Assembly: GCA_025618425.1 (NCBI GenBank)
Contig: CM046839.1
Span: forward strand, 5,532,033 to 5,596,032
From: Heliocidaris tuberculata
Taxonomy: Eukaryota > Echinodermata > Echinoidea > Camarodonta > Echinometridae
DNA length: 64,000 nt
Direction: 5' to 3'
Positions 1 through 12,740 of the stretch are shown in pieces (position 1 is the first letter of the stretch; every line of letters starts with the position of its first letter). The position numbers were made by a program, and so were the translations under genes. A model generated the notes under the pieces. The model was not told the origin of the DNA. It saw only the letters and a program-made list of their open reading frames with translations, and made no database searches.

Positions 1-1360
1 TTACCAATTCTTATGTAAACATGATCAACTTTTCCAAATTGCTTTGAGACAGTTTCTTTCACAATAAATCACATGACCAGAACTCAACTTTATCTTCAAA
101 TCTATAGGCCTCCATAGTTCACATTTGTATGCTAGGATTCTACATGTATGATGTTATACTAGTCGAGTCTAACATGATTGTACTGTTTGTACATGAACTA
201 TTCAATTTTATTAGATTACACACAAGAAGAACATAGGTAATATCAGATAAGTGTATTTACATACACAGGCTATATATTATGTGTCTACAAACTGCAATGA
301 AAGCTGATCAAATGGAAATGTGCTGTGTCAGAAATAATTCTTTAGGCCTACAATTCAGCGCACTTATGATGTGAATATGATCACATGTAGCCTACGCCTA
401 CATTGATTATAATGTCATAATTTACCGGTACCTGTAACTACATGTGGTACGTGTGGTTTCAATATTCAACACATCTTCAGTCTTCAGTCTGTTTTAAGAA
501 CTTTCAGATATACTGGAGGTAAAATACATGCACATGTACTGCCAGTATTTGTTGTGAATTTACAGAAACCAATCCCATTTGACATGTAGGCAAACCATTC
601 ACACACACCACCTAAAGCTATGCACCAAAGTTGTTTTTATTTTTTTGAGGTGGATCATGTGACAAAGAAAATAGAACGCCTGTGTTCCACAAATAAATCA
701 CAATGCAGTTATGAATCATCACTTGCTCATACAAAAACACCCAATTTGTGCACTCCAGTGGTTGACAAGTCGGTCAACTTACAGAGATGCACGCTATTGT
801 GTGCTGGTAACGTTGCTTTGCACAGCACCCATTATTCATGTGCACCCAGTGTTTTCAAACAGCCCACACTATGCTTGATGTATGCAGATAATACTATAGA
901 GGCAGTCTCAGACCAGTTACTTGTATGTTTCTAAGAATTGCCCTCTACAAGCCTAAAATTGAAAACCGGATCTACACTGCACAGATGCATAATTAAGGGA
1001 TTTATTTCCTAGAATTAACCTGTGTATGATGTTATAGGATAAAATGAAATACATGTGGATATGCAGAGCAAATGTGATGTTGTAGCTTGGGTTGTATTAG
1101 AGGATGAGAGTAGACTAATATTGACCTGTAGTAGTTAGCATCTCCAAGCCTAGCTGGCTGGCTGGCTGGCTGGTGAGGCAGGGTGATTGTATTACCCCTT
1201 TGTGAGAGGGATGATGATGACAATGAACCAAGACACTCCATGCTGCCCTGGATAGAAGGTGAGAGGACCCTGGGAAAGAACAGAAGGAGAGTGAGATCAG
1301 TGGAGGGAAGGGGAGGGGAGGGGGTAATGTGGTGCTGCAAGACTCTGCAGGAGTCGGGAG

Positions 1361-1398
<38 letters not shown>

Positions 1399-2664
1399 TG
1401 TGTGGGGGGGGATGACAGAGAGAGAGAGAGGGGAACATGCAGAGAGCTAAACAGACAAGACAGGAGATAAAGAGAAAGAGAGAGGGATATTGCACAGACA
1501 AGTTGGAAGAAAGAGAAAGTAGAGAGAAAGCAATATATCAAACACGAGGAGGAGGAGGAGGAGGAGGAGGAGAGACTTGGAAGTATGAGAGAGAATAAGA
1601 GCAGGATAAATAAGAGATGTTCATTGTAAACAGTTCCATGCACTGATCACAAAGAAGAATGAAATTGCAAGTAGAACAAAGAGATGCACCCTCATGTCAA
1701 TTATATTCAGAATGACAGATACATGTAGATTGGAGGGTAATGACCTGCAAGAGGGGACATGGTAATAACAGATGAAAAGCACAAAGAAAGGGGGTCATAC
1801 AAGGTTCATTTACATACATGTACACAGTGAAATAATTTGTATGTTTATACACATGTAAGTTGACTGCTTTTTTTTTCTCATTGTCAAGTTCTTAAAGTGT
1901 GTTCATAGAATAAATCAATTTGTAATGAATTGATTACAGGCTTTTCTCAAAAACTAGATTAAAATAGAACCAGGCTAAAAGGAAGTGTAGCTTGCCCTGA
2001 TGAGGAGGGTAAAGAAACAGGCGCTCTATGGAGTATAACACAGATATTTATGCATCCCGTGGAATCAAAGAGACCAGTTTGAATCTCTTGCCAATGATAT
2101 GTCCTAAAATAAGGTATTTCTGAGACCCATGTCTATCCTTTGAATCCAATGTGAGAACAAGGGTAGGAAAGGAGTAGCTGGTAAATTTGAGATAATAGAA
2201 TCCTGTAGGTCCTATGTCATAGAAGCTGCCCTTATAAAACTATGCAGGCCATTTTTATGCAGTCGTCACCCAGCGGTTTTCAGGAGGAAACCCATTTTTC
2301 ACCCAAAAGACAGAATTAAGGGACTGCTGTCTTTTTACTCTGAAAATATGAATGTGTTCTTTGCTTTTGTCATTAGTTGTGTCATCATGGTTTTCCTAGG
2401 TGAACCCTGATCCAACATTTTCTCTAGCAGCATTTCTCCAGGCGTTTTTTTCACATCAAATACATGTATAAGGGGTCAGGGCTTAGTTTATGACTGGGTT
2501 TGGAGTTACTGTAGGCTTAGGGTTAGGCATGTATACAGTCATGTAGTGTTAGGTCCACAGTATAGAGATTGAACATTGATCTGTTGTAGCTGCAGCATGT
2601 GCCATACAATCTATCAATTGGTTTAACAAATTATGTCTCCTCTTGTGCTCATGTTGTTTGGCAG
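1..2664. other. Non-coding: upstream intron of the RIT-like gene
   Basis: No exon recognised. I looked for the N-terminal GTPase exons (P-loop GxxxxGKS, switch I) in the plus frames and did not see them, so they probably lie before position 1. The stretch holds a GGCT run (about 1149-1172), a GA-rich tract (1364-1434), a GGA run near 1551-1572, and many ACATGTA words. The plus frame at 620-934 (104 codons) has no recognisable family and no splice context. Confidence 0.5.
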
Positions 2665-2700
2665 ATTGAGTTTATAGCAATAAAAGAAAGACAGTATGGG
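2665..2700 (+). pseudogene. Partial tandem copy of the RIT switch II exon
   Basis: 87 bp before the true exon, an AG acceptor is followed by a frame reading IEFIAIKERQYG, which parallels [12 protein letters not shown] of the real exon. About 17 of the first 23 bases match by eye. The copy runs into a TTTTG repeat and has no donor. It looks like a decayed fragment of a duplicated exon start; chance similarity over 36 bp is possible. Confidence 0.4.
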
Positions 2701-2751
2701 TTAACAAACTTCTTTTTGTTTGTTTTGTTTTGTTTTGTTTTTGTATGACAG

Positions 2752-3600
2752 GCTGAGTTTACAGCCATGAGAGACCAGTACATGAGGAGAGGCGAAGGAT
2801 TCATCATCTGTTACTCCATCACTGACAGGAGAAGCTTCCAAGAGGCAGCAGAGTTTAAGAAACTCATTGAAAGGGTCAGGAACACTGAGGATATCCCCAT
2901 TGTCCTTGTCGGAAACAAATATGACCTGGAGCACATGAGGGTGGTATGTACATTCAGCTTCTTTTTTTTTCTTCTTTTTTAAAATCTTTGCTCTCCTTGT
3001 CTGGCAGAGGTTTTCGTGGGGAAACTTCTATTATAAGCTCATATCAATCATTATTTTGAATAATGGATAATAATCTTCTTGTTTTTTGTTTTCTTACATG
3101 TCTTGTTCCAATGTATCTTATCGTCAACTTACACTCACAAGAGAAATGGACAGCAACATTGAACTCTTTGAATATATGGCTCTATAAAAGAAAGGGGAAA
3201 GACACAAACAAAATAAAAGTTTAAAAAAAACAAGCCAAGGTAAAACAACTACATATACATAATGCAGACCCTTAAAGAATTGATTTACATATAATTGCAC
3301 TCATCATGATCAAGTAGCTGTACATGACAATTTTTGCTTTGCTTTTGTTTGTAGGTACAACCTGAAGAAGGTCATGCATTGGCTAGAGAGTTCAATTGTC
3401 CTTTCTTTGAGACCTCCGCAGCTCTCAGGCACTTTGTGGACGATGTCTTCCACACGTTGGTCAGAGAAATCAGGAAAAAGGAGCGAGCAGAGATCCAGGC
3501 GCTTGAGAAAAGGTCCAAGAGAAAGAGCCGTGGCAGGAGTCTGCACCGGCTAGCCAGGAGAGTGTTCAAGAAGCAACATAGTGGGTCGTCATCATCGTGA
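2752..3600 (+). CDS. RIT1: RIT-like small GTPase (Ras superfamily), 3' part of gene
   Basis: Two exons, 2752-2943 and 3355-3600 (TGA stop), join in phase 0 and give the C-terminal 145 residues of a Ras-like GTPase. The first exon opens in switch II ([17 protein letters not shown]), then carries the core [12 protein letters not shown] and the G4 guanine-specificity motif NKYD. The second carries the G5 motif ETSA, followed by a basic tail ending in four serines with no CAAX box. Switch II and the CAAX-less polybasic tail are hallmarks of RIT1/RIT2/Ric; these proteins bind membranes electrostatically and signal to MAPK pathways. An acceptor after a T-rich tract (TTTTTGTATGACAG) and the donor GTATGT frame exon one. 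P-loop and switch I exons are missing because they lie upstream of the window. RIT versus Ric naming is not resolved; the symbol denotes the family. Confidence 0.9.
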
Positions 3601-4500
3601 GCCAAAGTGACAGAGCAAATTAATCGGAGATCAGAGACTCCCCCTCCTCGCACGCTCTCTGTATTATGTGTGTGACTCAAGCTAGGGAGTGGCAACCTGC
3701 AGTGTGTCTGTGGTTTGTGTGTCATCCCGAGTAAATCATTGAATCGTTTCTTCGTCGTGCGAGAGAGATGATGCCCCCTAGAGGGAGGCTCATCATGAAG
3801 ACCTTGTGAGAGGACAGACCCCCATGAGGTCTGCCATCTTGGCTAATTAACTGGTGTGTGTGGATGGACAGGAGAGGCTCCACAAACACAATCTACTAGC
3901 TCCTTATGAAGGCTGTCTGTGCGTCATTGAGAATGGCATGGAGTAGGACACCTGTTGAGCAGATGGTGACAGTACAGGAAAAGGTCAAAAGGTCGCTGCA
4001 ACTCATGAATGTGAAGAGAGAATAAAATCAAATAACAAAATATGCTGCCAAGCTATCTCCAAAGTTATGGACTCTGAAAAATATTGGGAAAGAGCCAGAA
4101 TGTTTGAAATGACTTTCATTTTCTGATGCAAATGCTGCAAAGGTTAGCTTCGGACTGCTAGAAGAAGAGAATGCCTTGGATGAATTTCATTTTTATAGAG
4201 TGGGGTGGAGGACGTTTAAAGACATTTGGTGCAAAAGATAATGCAAAGACTGTGTGAATGTGGAAAGATGATGAAATTTTGAGTCAACCATTTATGTTGA
4301 TGCATGTTAGATGTATTTTTGAAATCTTTGTAGTTATATGTTGTGTGTTTCCTTCCGTAGCCATTCTCCCAATGTGGTCTCATGTTCAGTGTGTTTTTGC
4401 ATGAAGCATTGTCATCTGTGTACATGTTATGTCTGATTTTAGTGGTATGTTGCGTAAATGTGTTGTAACATAATAATAAGTGTGTCTCAAACGGTTAAAT
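3601..4500 (+). other. Probable 3' UTR of the RIT-like gene
   Basis: The sequence after the TGA stop has no continuing reading frame and includes an AATAAA hexamer at 4021-4026 that could direct polyadenylation. The true cleavage site cannot be read from sequence alone. Confidence 0.4.
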
Positions 4501-7500
4501 GAGCTTTAAAGGAAAGGTATACATGAAGCTTTGGGCAAATGAAAGTTGCATTTACATGTACCTATTTGTGCCATAGAACTTAACGTTTTCATGATAAGTA
4601 GTCATCTCACCGTCACATTTCTACTTCCAAACAGCTCAAAGACCTACTACCCTCATAAACACTGTTCCCATTTTAGAAGGTGCAATGAAAGTGAACAACA
4701 TTTTCAGTTACTTAATTTACAATATACAAGATTGCAGGATGATTTGGAAATGCAGAATATATGAGAATTTAGATTTCAATGAAACATGGAATAAGATTTC
4801 CTCAAAACTTTGTTATAATGTGATTTAAGTTTCAGTGAGGTAATGTTGCTGTAAATATTATAGGCTTTAACCTTTGCAGTTTCCCTTGACATTTAAAAGG
4901 CAGAAGTTTTACTTGATGAAACTGAATCATCAGTGGCATTTATTGTACAAAGGACAGTACAAGAACAAACCAGTTGGTGTCTTGTACTTCCAGCAAAACC
5001 TGAAACTAAATTCTGTTTGTTCATTTTTGCAATTCAAACATACTGTGTTATATCAAAAAGAGCATGTACAGACCATATCCAAGGATTAACCCTTTCAAGA
5101 CAATTGACCACATTTTGTGGTTTGGCTCAATAACTTTTGATTCAGAGCTCTAGAAAATATACCAGATGCATGAGTAGAAAGAGCAAAAATTTCTGCACAC
5201 ACTAATGTATTTTTGTTTCATGACCATATTGCGTTTGATGCCAGGAATTTTTAAAACAAGAATAAGCTTTAAAATCCTTAAATTGGCAACACATTGAGAG
5301 GTTCAAAATCATTGTTTTTCATCAAAATTGGCAATTTTTCAACTTTTTAACAAAATTTTTAACCATGAATATTGTTTTAAAAAACATCACACCTTATTAG
5401 AACCATGTAGCATTAAAAGAAAAATATTATTATTGCCAATTTGAAGAACAAAATGTGATCAATTTAGCCCTTAAATAATTCCTGTCCTGAAAGGATTAAT
5501 GAATGTGTTCTAATTCTTGGAAGAAGACAATGTGTATGATTACTTTGACATGCTAGGAGATTAATGATTGTCTTGTATTCTGGTAATGGCTTAAGTTGAC
5601 TTCTCACGCAATCAAAGGCCGCTTACACTGAATGTCCAGGACTAGAAATAGATGATATCTGCCAAATGGCTATGGTAGAAAACATTTAACCCATTGCCCA
5701 TGGAAACTGGGTGGTCCATGTATTAATCCTTTGTGAAAAAGGAAATTCAGTAGTCAACGGGTTAGCAGATGAGTAATGACTAAAGAAAAATAAGAAAATC
5801 AGGTAAGAAGTCCTAACTCACATGCATAAACATCATGTCTCATATATGAATCATGATTTTGAGCAAGTTGTCTTGAGCTTGCTTACATTTTGCCATTCCA
5901 AACAACCCATTTATTGCATGATAAATAGTAAAGAATCATTTCAAGCCAGTTTTCTTTGAGACAGTTCCATCGTAACTCAAAGATTAGCATTAATTTACAC
6001 TTTGTGGCACTTTGATTCCTTGGGCAAACAGGTGGTTGGATAGGAACACTCCTTCGCTTCTGCAGAATCATGGCACCCTGCTGCAGCACCCCACCCTTAG
6101 GAACACAAACCAATTATTTCATTAATGCGAGTCATTCCTCATGTGGAGACATGCTTTGTTTTGATGACGATGACATTTCCAATTAGCCAAATGCAATCAG
6201 TTCCATTCCATCTGCAAAGACCAATTATACTTGTTCGAGTGTTTAGTATATGTCAATTTGACTTGTGTCATGGAACTTGATTTAGTCCTTGGTGGCTTTC
6301 AGAGTTACATAACAAGTCAAGAGTGACAGACAGAAATCTTTATTTTGATCTTTATTTTGATCCTTACAGGCATTCCAGCCCTGGAAATTGTTAATTTACT
6401 ATTTAAAGGCACATGTAATATAAATAATTTAATTTCAATGAATTTAACCAATATATGCATTGAATAACTGGTTGATCACCATACTAGTCAGCAAACACAG
6501 GGAGAGAAGTTCATTAATTTCAATGAAGGGGTTCAAATTTCAAATCCTTTCCAAGAGCATATATGTTTATTCATATGATTGTTTCTTGATTCAATTCAGA
6601 TTTTTGTCATGTCATGTTTACATGTATGTGTAACATCAAAGATGGGCACAAATACTTCTTAGTTCTCTAAAGTGAGAAGATAAGCCATAGATATACACTT
6701 AGATTATAGTAAAAAAATCTAGTTTTCTGAAGTGCCCCAAAAGAAAAGATAAGACAGAATACATATTTGTTTCATGAGTAGCCCTAATGAGAATATTAGA
6801 AATATACATGTATAATCTTGGTTACTGAAATCTAGCTTTCAAAAGTGCTCCCCCAAAAAGATGAGTCACAGAGGTATTAATAGTTCTCATTAAAATCTAG
6901 TTTGAAATAGTGCCCCTGAGGATATAACACAGATTTGCATCAAACTCTAGTTTTCCAAGGCACCCCTAAGGATAAGACTCGGATATACCTGTAGTTTCTA
7001 TGAAAATCTAGTTTTCAAAAGTGCCCCTAAAGACATGAAACAGAGTTTCATATAATTGATAATCGTGACACATCTGAGATGTTGTCTTGTGATAACTCCT
7101 TTCATGTAACTGGTTTGGAGTATTTATAGCTTTCCTGTGATATCGCACTTATCCATAGATCAGGATGGAGAGGAGATAAACAACAGGAACCGTGTGCAAT
7201 AAGCATGATAGGAAAGGGCCAATCAATGCGAGTCACTCCTTCGTGGCCAAATTGGCAACATCACTGTCTGCCGTTACTTCTGTATATAGTTAAAAATTTC
7301 ATGGAAAAACAGAATTCCAGACATTACAAAAATAAAACGGGAGAGGAAGAGAATGTTTATTATGATGTATAATCTCTTAGTTGCTGTTAGAGGATTCAGC
7401 TGTGTTTTGTACTTTCAACTAATTTAAGCAACATACAGTACCTCTAATGGATAAAAAGGACTAGAAAATAGGATGATTATTTCTTGAGTAAGGTTGCCAT

Positions 7501-9720
7501 CAGACAAGATTATTAGTTTGATTGTGTTTGTAGACTAATACAAGTCTAATCATTATCCTTTGTAAGGCTTCTACAAGGGGGAAATAATTTGTTGTTATTG
7601 ATGTAGTTTTTGTGTTGCTTCACCATTACATGTACTCTTTTTGTCTTCTTATTTTAATGGGTACTCAGTGTTTAATTGAAAATTACTCTGAGTTGCTTTC
7701 GTCCATAAGCAGTAAAAGAAAAAATAAATAATCATATCAGAAACAATATAATTTTGAAAATTATAAGGATTATATGCATGATGTGTTTCTATTGTGTATG
7801 TTGATTGCAGTCTTTCGACCCATATTGCATCATGATGTGTGACAGACAGGGGATACTTTTGTGCAATATGTCTGCGCGAAGAGGAAGACATTAACAGCAC
7901 CTTCCTTGACTGGCGCCAAAGTTTCATGTGATAGGACTCACGCATTTGTATCATTTTTTTTTTTTAAAGATGAAGAATAGTAAATGATTCATGAGGTAAT
8001 AATTGTATCAATCAAGTCATATATAATTTGATAACTACTCTACTTAATAGTCAAGTTCACAGTGAGGAAGCTAAACTTTAAGTTATCTTGTAGTTTCAGA
8101 TCGTATGAACGGACTCATAGTTTTGAAACTTTTACTTGCAGTTCCAGAACCACAAGCGAGTATGTAGTTAACGCCGAAACCACAAGGCGCAGGGTCCTCC
8201 ATTGTAGTTATGGACTGTGCGTGGACAGAATAAAATTAAAGTTTAGCAAACTCATTGTTAACGATGACCTCTCTGTTTATGTTAAGCAACGATCACTTGA
8301 CTTGTAATCCCAGAACAACGAGCGTCGTTGTTTCGGGCCCATGTGAACCCTTGTCGTTGCTAGTGAGTCGTCGTTTCGTTCACTTAAAGTTTCGAAAACA
8401 CAAGTCCCTAGCTATTGTTGTTCTTGATGTTTTTATTGTTAATGTGTGTAAGGGGAGGGGAAATCAGTGTTGAAATCATCTATTAAAGGTTTCAATTATA
8501 TTTCAGATAGCAAGGCCATTCATTGTTACTTGGAAGTGTTATCAAATATGTTTTTGGAATGAAACTCACAAGAACCCTTCTGAAATCACAAAACTGAATG
8601 TTATTGTGAGTGTAGTGAATTCCCCCCCCCCCTTTTGTTTTCTTTTGTTTGTTTTTTCCAAAACATAAAGCCAAGTGTAATGCAGTTCATTAGCAATGAC
8701 ATTGCTACAGGATATCTCACTCCGTGGAACAATCATTTCAAAATGAAAAAAATGCCCAGATGTAGATACATGTAAATTACTGGAAGAGCATGTAGATGTA
8801 TTTGGATCATAGGATGGGAGAGGTGGGGTGGTATTGATGCTTGTGGTAGCAGTTTAGATATTCAGTAAACTATAATTTGTTGCAGTTTCATACCATGTTC
8901 ATCCTTGAGATCACCTATTTAACTTTCACTGAGTGGAGGGCATCACTTTTTCTCATTATTCCACATGTAAATACATAAAGGAATTGAAACTGTTTTGTTT
9001 ATATCCCATAAACAAGGTCTTGTTCTCGTTTGTAAAGTATGTTTATAATGTTTCGTTGAGGAAACATGATTGTGTCTAAATTGGAGTTACTTCATTCCTT
9101 CCATGTAGTAACAATGTTTGTAAGAAATTCAGTGTATTATAAACATGTAGCACATAAATTGCACTGGGAAATGAACCGTCCAGTTATTGTCTCTTTATGC
9201 AATCCATTCTAATGAATTATGTAATTTTGCCATTTCAATTAGATCCCAATTTATGCAATTAATGCAAAATGAATTGCAACGTTTTAACTATTGAAATTTC
9301 ACAGTTTGACTGCACTGTTATTAACTCTTTACATTCTGATGTAGGACTACTTCTAAAATTGAATCACTGTTAAATTGATGACTGAATTGCGCGACGCAGC
9401 AATATTTCTTATGAGTATGATGCTTTGTTTTGCCATGCAGTTAATCAGGAATTTTTGTCTTCTAGTGAGTCATACTGTATGTCATTTAAAGAAATATGAA
9501 GTCGTTCTATTATTCATCCTTTTGGGTGGATGAAAGGCGGCATTGTTCATTTTGAAGTGATGTTTTGTGGCGTGGTTTTCGGGAGGAATAGTAAATACTA
9601 CTGTCGTCTTTAATATACTCTCTGCATACCAAATATAGTCTTGATTTAGGAATGACGGATGTTTGTAAGAATCATTTAAAAAAACAATAAATCTATGCAA
9701 GGATGTGTAACAAAAGACCT
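4501..9720. other. Intergenic DNA without recognised genes
   Basis: AT-rich, with short uninformative frames. A minus frame at 5883-6113 contains RRSVPIQPPVCPRNQS but has no clear domain or splice signals. ACATGTA is frequent. The minisatellite at 6690-7050 is listed separately. Confidence 0.5.
6690..7050. repeat. Degenerate minisatellite, AATCTAGTTTTC-type unit
   Basis: At least five diverged units share the order AAAATCTAGTTTTC, AAAAGTGCCCC, then an A-rich GATAAGAC-like stretch. Spacing is irregular, about 60-110 bp. Copies are seen near 6710, 6828, 6894, 6947 and 7006. No coding frame spans the array. Confidence 0.6.
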
Positions 9721-9975
9721 CGTCTCTCTCTCTCTTTCTCTCTCTCCTATTTGCCTTATTTTGTTCTGAAATCAAGATGGTAGAAGCTTTTTGGAAAACA
9801 AATGAGTGGTAGGGAGTTATTAAGACAAATGATGACATTTGTGAAGATCATTCAGAGTTCACTCTGAATGTATGAATAAGACCTGATGTGGATGAGGTGG
9901 AGATGTGAGTGGGACTCTCTAAGACTTTGCATCTGTGAGTCATCGTTTAATGATGCTATAGCACTAACAGTCATT

Positions 9976-9986
9976 TATATATATAT

Positions 9987-10052
<66 letters not shown>
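9976..10052. repeat. (TA)n microsatellite
   Basis: About 77 bp of almost pure TA dinucleotide with one GA interruption near 9988. The isoleucine/tyrosine reading frame across it is an artefact. Confidence 0.95.
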
Positions 10053-10056
<4 letters not shown>

Positions 10057-10591
10057 ACTCTTATTCCTGCGTTAGGGGGAATCCCTTTATCTCAGCCTAT
10101 TGTTATCATTCACCTTAACAATGTATTAAAAACTTGTGCTAGATTATGTGTAACTCCCTTGAATTTCTCTTCTTTGCAACTGTATTTTCCGTACTCGTTA
10201 TCTACGCTTCTCCACTTTACAGAGCTAGATAATTATTTGTGGATATAATTAGTATATATATTTGAATATTGTTGAACTCGATGTTTTCCAGGGTTGTTTA
10301 TGATTGGGATTTCAAAACAGAACACACAAGTAAAACTTTTGAAAAAAGCAATACAATTTTTACAATTTAATAAATTATTATTGAAATGATCGTTTGACAC
10401 CAAATTTCACTCCAAGAAAGATACAATACTCAAGATTGCACTAGGTAAATTTGACATGAAGTGAATGAGACACTTTGGAGTTATTAAGGTTGTAAAGCCT
10501 AAAAATGGGTTTTCTCAACATCCAGAGCATTTTGGGCAGCAAAGCTGGGTTTAGGGGCACTTTGGTGATTTTTTTTTTTCAGGGACGTGTT

Positions 10592-10880
10592 ACACCCCCT
10601 TCCCGATGGGAATTTTTGTAAGTTTTTACATTTTTGTAATGTACACCCATAACTCTTCCTTCTGACAAAATTTGGTCCATGGGCCTTATAAGGAGAAAAA
10701 TTTGCCCCAATTTTTAGGGGCAGTCTGACAACCCATCCCGACGGAAAATTTTGTCAGTTTTGGTGTTTTGGTAATGTATAGTCATACACCTTCCTTCTGA
10801 CAAAGTTTGGCGCATATGTTAGATGGGTTGAAATCGACCCCTACTTTGGGGCCCCTTTCGGGGGCTCTGGGGGCCTAACC
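10592..10880. repeat. Two-copy tandem duplication (~140 bp unit)
   Basis: Copy one begins CCCTTCCCGATGGGAATTTT and copy two begins CCCATCCCGACGGAAAATTT, near 10732. Both continue through GTAATGTA..CA, then CTTCCTTCTGACAAA and TTTGG. Copy two ends in a GC-rich stretch (GGGGCCCCTTTCGGGGGC). Probably internal repeats of an old transposon; no terminal repeats were identified. Confidence 0.6.
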
Positions 10881-11698
10881 CGGCGGCTTCGTTCGAGCTG
10901 ACAAGCTTTCTGTGAATGACATGGATAGTCTAAGGAACTTTAAGGGGTCAAATCTCATATGTAAAATGTGTTGACTATTTCGGGACAGGCTCCCAGACTA
11001 TAACTTTATCGAGGCTACTAGTGGCATTTTCAAAGGTTGCGTTTTTCACTATTATATTGTTTAAACCACAAACGCAATGAATAGAAATTAGCTTATTTGG
11101 TGGTATAATCGAAACCACGTGTTGGCGTGACATGCAACCCTTGATTCAAGGTCTGGATAATTGGAACAGAGAATTACTTTCGCACTAGTCTTCTGGAGTA
11201 GCAAATGATTACACGAACATTTGTTTTTCAAAGTAAATATCTAGTGTACGTAATTTTGAAAAGGTGGAATGTTGCATGATAAGTATAATTGGCCTGTGGT
11301 CTGATAAATATATTGATAATCATATATTCCTTTCTTCTTTTCAATCATGAATTCGATGAAATTATGTGTTCTTATGAGTGTCAACCGTAGTTTCGTCTGT
11401 CTTTTCACAAAATGATGATTATATCTTGCGTATTCCACTCACCCCGATGTATTCATCAGCTATTTCATTTACCTGTGGGCGAGGTTCCTCCTATATAGCG
11501 TCCACGCGGTATGGCATAGTCAGATTGAGGAGACCGTATAGGCACACTCGCCGCCCGCCCCCCCCCCCCCCACCCCCACCCCCGGCCCTTGATCTAGTAA
11601 GCCCCTGCGTTTCCCATGCAAGAATCAGACTGTATTTGCGGTTTTTAAACATTTCCCCTTCCCTTCCTTAGTTCTCACAACCTTTGATCCAGCTCTGT

Positions 11699-12740
11699 CA
11701 GGGGCGGCGGAGCGTCTTTCAAAGTGGGGGGGGGGGGGGGCACTAGCAAAATAGGGCACTGGGGAGGGCACCTACAAGGGATGAACATAAAGCGAAAAAG
11801 GACCATTTTGTGACATTGTTATTACCCTACAGTCTAATTAATATAGTTATTATCAAGCATCACCTTCTTCCTTTTTATTGTGGTTCTAGTCACTACTTCA
11901 GCTTCCCTGATTAGCAGTTATGTGTAATAGTCTAACGTGTGTGAGCGAGCGAAGCAAGTGAGCAAATATTTTCAGACTTTTTTTCTAATGCTGAAGTCCT
12001 TGCCTTACATTGTAGTTGAAGTGATATGGGTACCTGTAGAGCTGCACCGATTCTTTGAAGCTAGATATGGCTCTTGTAAAAAAAAAAAAAAAAAAAAAAA
12101 AAATTGGAAATATAGGTAAAAGGGGGTACTTATAAGAAGAGGAAAGGGGCACTTATGAGAAGAGGAAAAGGGTACATATTAGAAGGGAAAAGGGGCACCT
12201 ATCAGAAATAAATGCACATATCAAAGGAGAAAAGGGGGCAATATTTAGATTTGAAAAGGGGCACTTATCAGAAGTAAAGAGGGGACACTTATCAGAAGAA
12301 AAGATGCGGCACTTATCAGAAGTGAAGAGGGGGCACTTATCAGAAGGGGAAAATGGGCACTTATTAGGAGGGAAAAGGGGCACCTATCAGAAGTAAAAAT
12401 GCACCTATCAAAGGAGAAAAGGGCATATATTAGAAAGAAAACGGGGTAATATTTAGATTAGAAAAGGGGCACTTATCAGAAGGATAAAAGGATATACTTA
12501 TTAGAGAGATAAGGTGGCAATTATCAGATTTGAAAAGGGACACTTTTCAGAAGGAGAAAAAAGGCACTTATCAGAAGGGGAAAGGGCACTTATTAGAAAG
12601 GAAAAGGGACACATTTAGTAGTAAAAAAGGACACTTATCAGAGAGAAATGGGGCATTTTTCAGACATAAAAATGGCACTTTTTGGGTACTTGAAAAAGTG
12701 GGGAGCACTGTGCCCCCCCCCCCCGGGCGCGCAGCCCCTG
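11699..12740. mobile_element. Non-autonomous hAT-like transposon, 1,042 bp
   Basis: Both ends read CAGGGGC inward (left CAGGGGCGGCGGAGCG; right end reversed CAGGGGCTGCGCGCCC), followed on each side by a G run and GGGCAC. It is flanked by a perfect 8-bp direct repeat AGCTCTGT at 11691-11698 and 12741-12748. An 8-bp target duplication with CAGGG-type termini is the hAT signature. There is no transposase frame: the interior is a poly-A run (12079-12102) and a minisatellite (12121-12670), so movement would depend on a transposase supplied in trans. The perfect duplication suggests fairly recent insertion. Confidence 0.8.
12121..12670. repeat. Minisatellite inside the hAT-like element
   Basis: About 20 degenerate units of roughly 22-30 bp, consensus near AAAAGGGGCACTTATCAGAAG. 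Read on the minus strand they give repeated SDKCPLFT-like peptides, which is a by-product of the repeat and not a gene. The array fills the core of the transposon at 11699-12740. Confidence 0.85.

Noticed and set aside
1032..1643. 203- and 128-codon Ser/Leu-rich minus frames
   Set aside because: Created by the GA-rich tract at 1364-1600; no domain, no splice context.
8062..8473. Two overlapping plus frames of 81 and 72 codons
   Set aside because: No recognisable domain, no neighbouring exons, and frequent stops around them.
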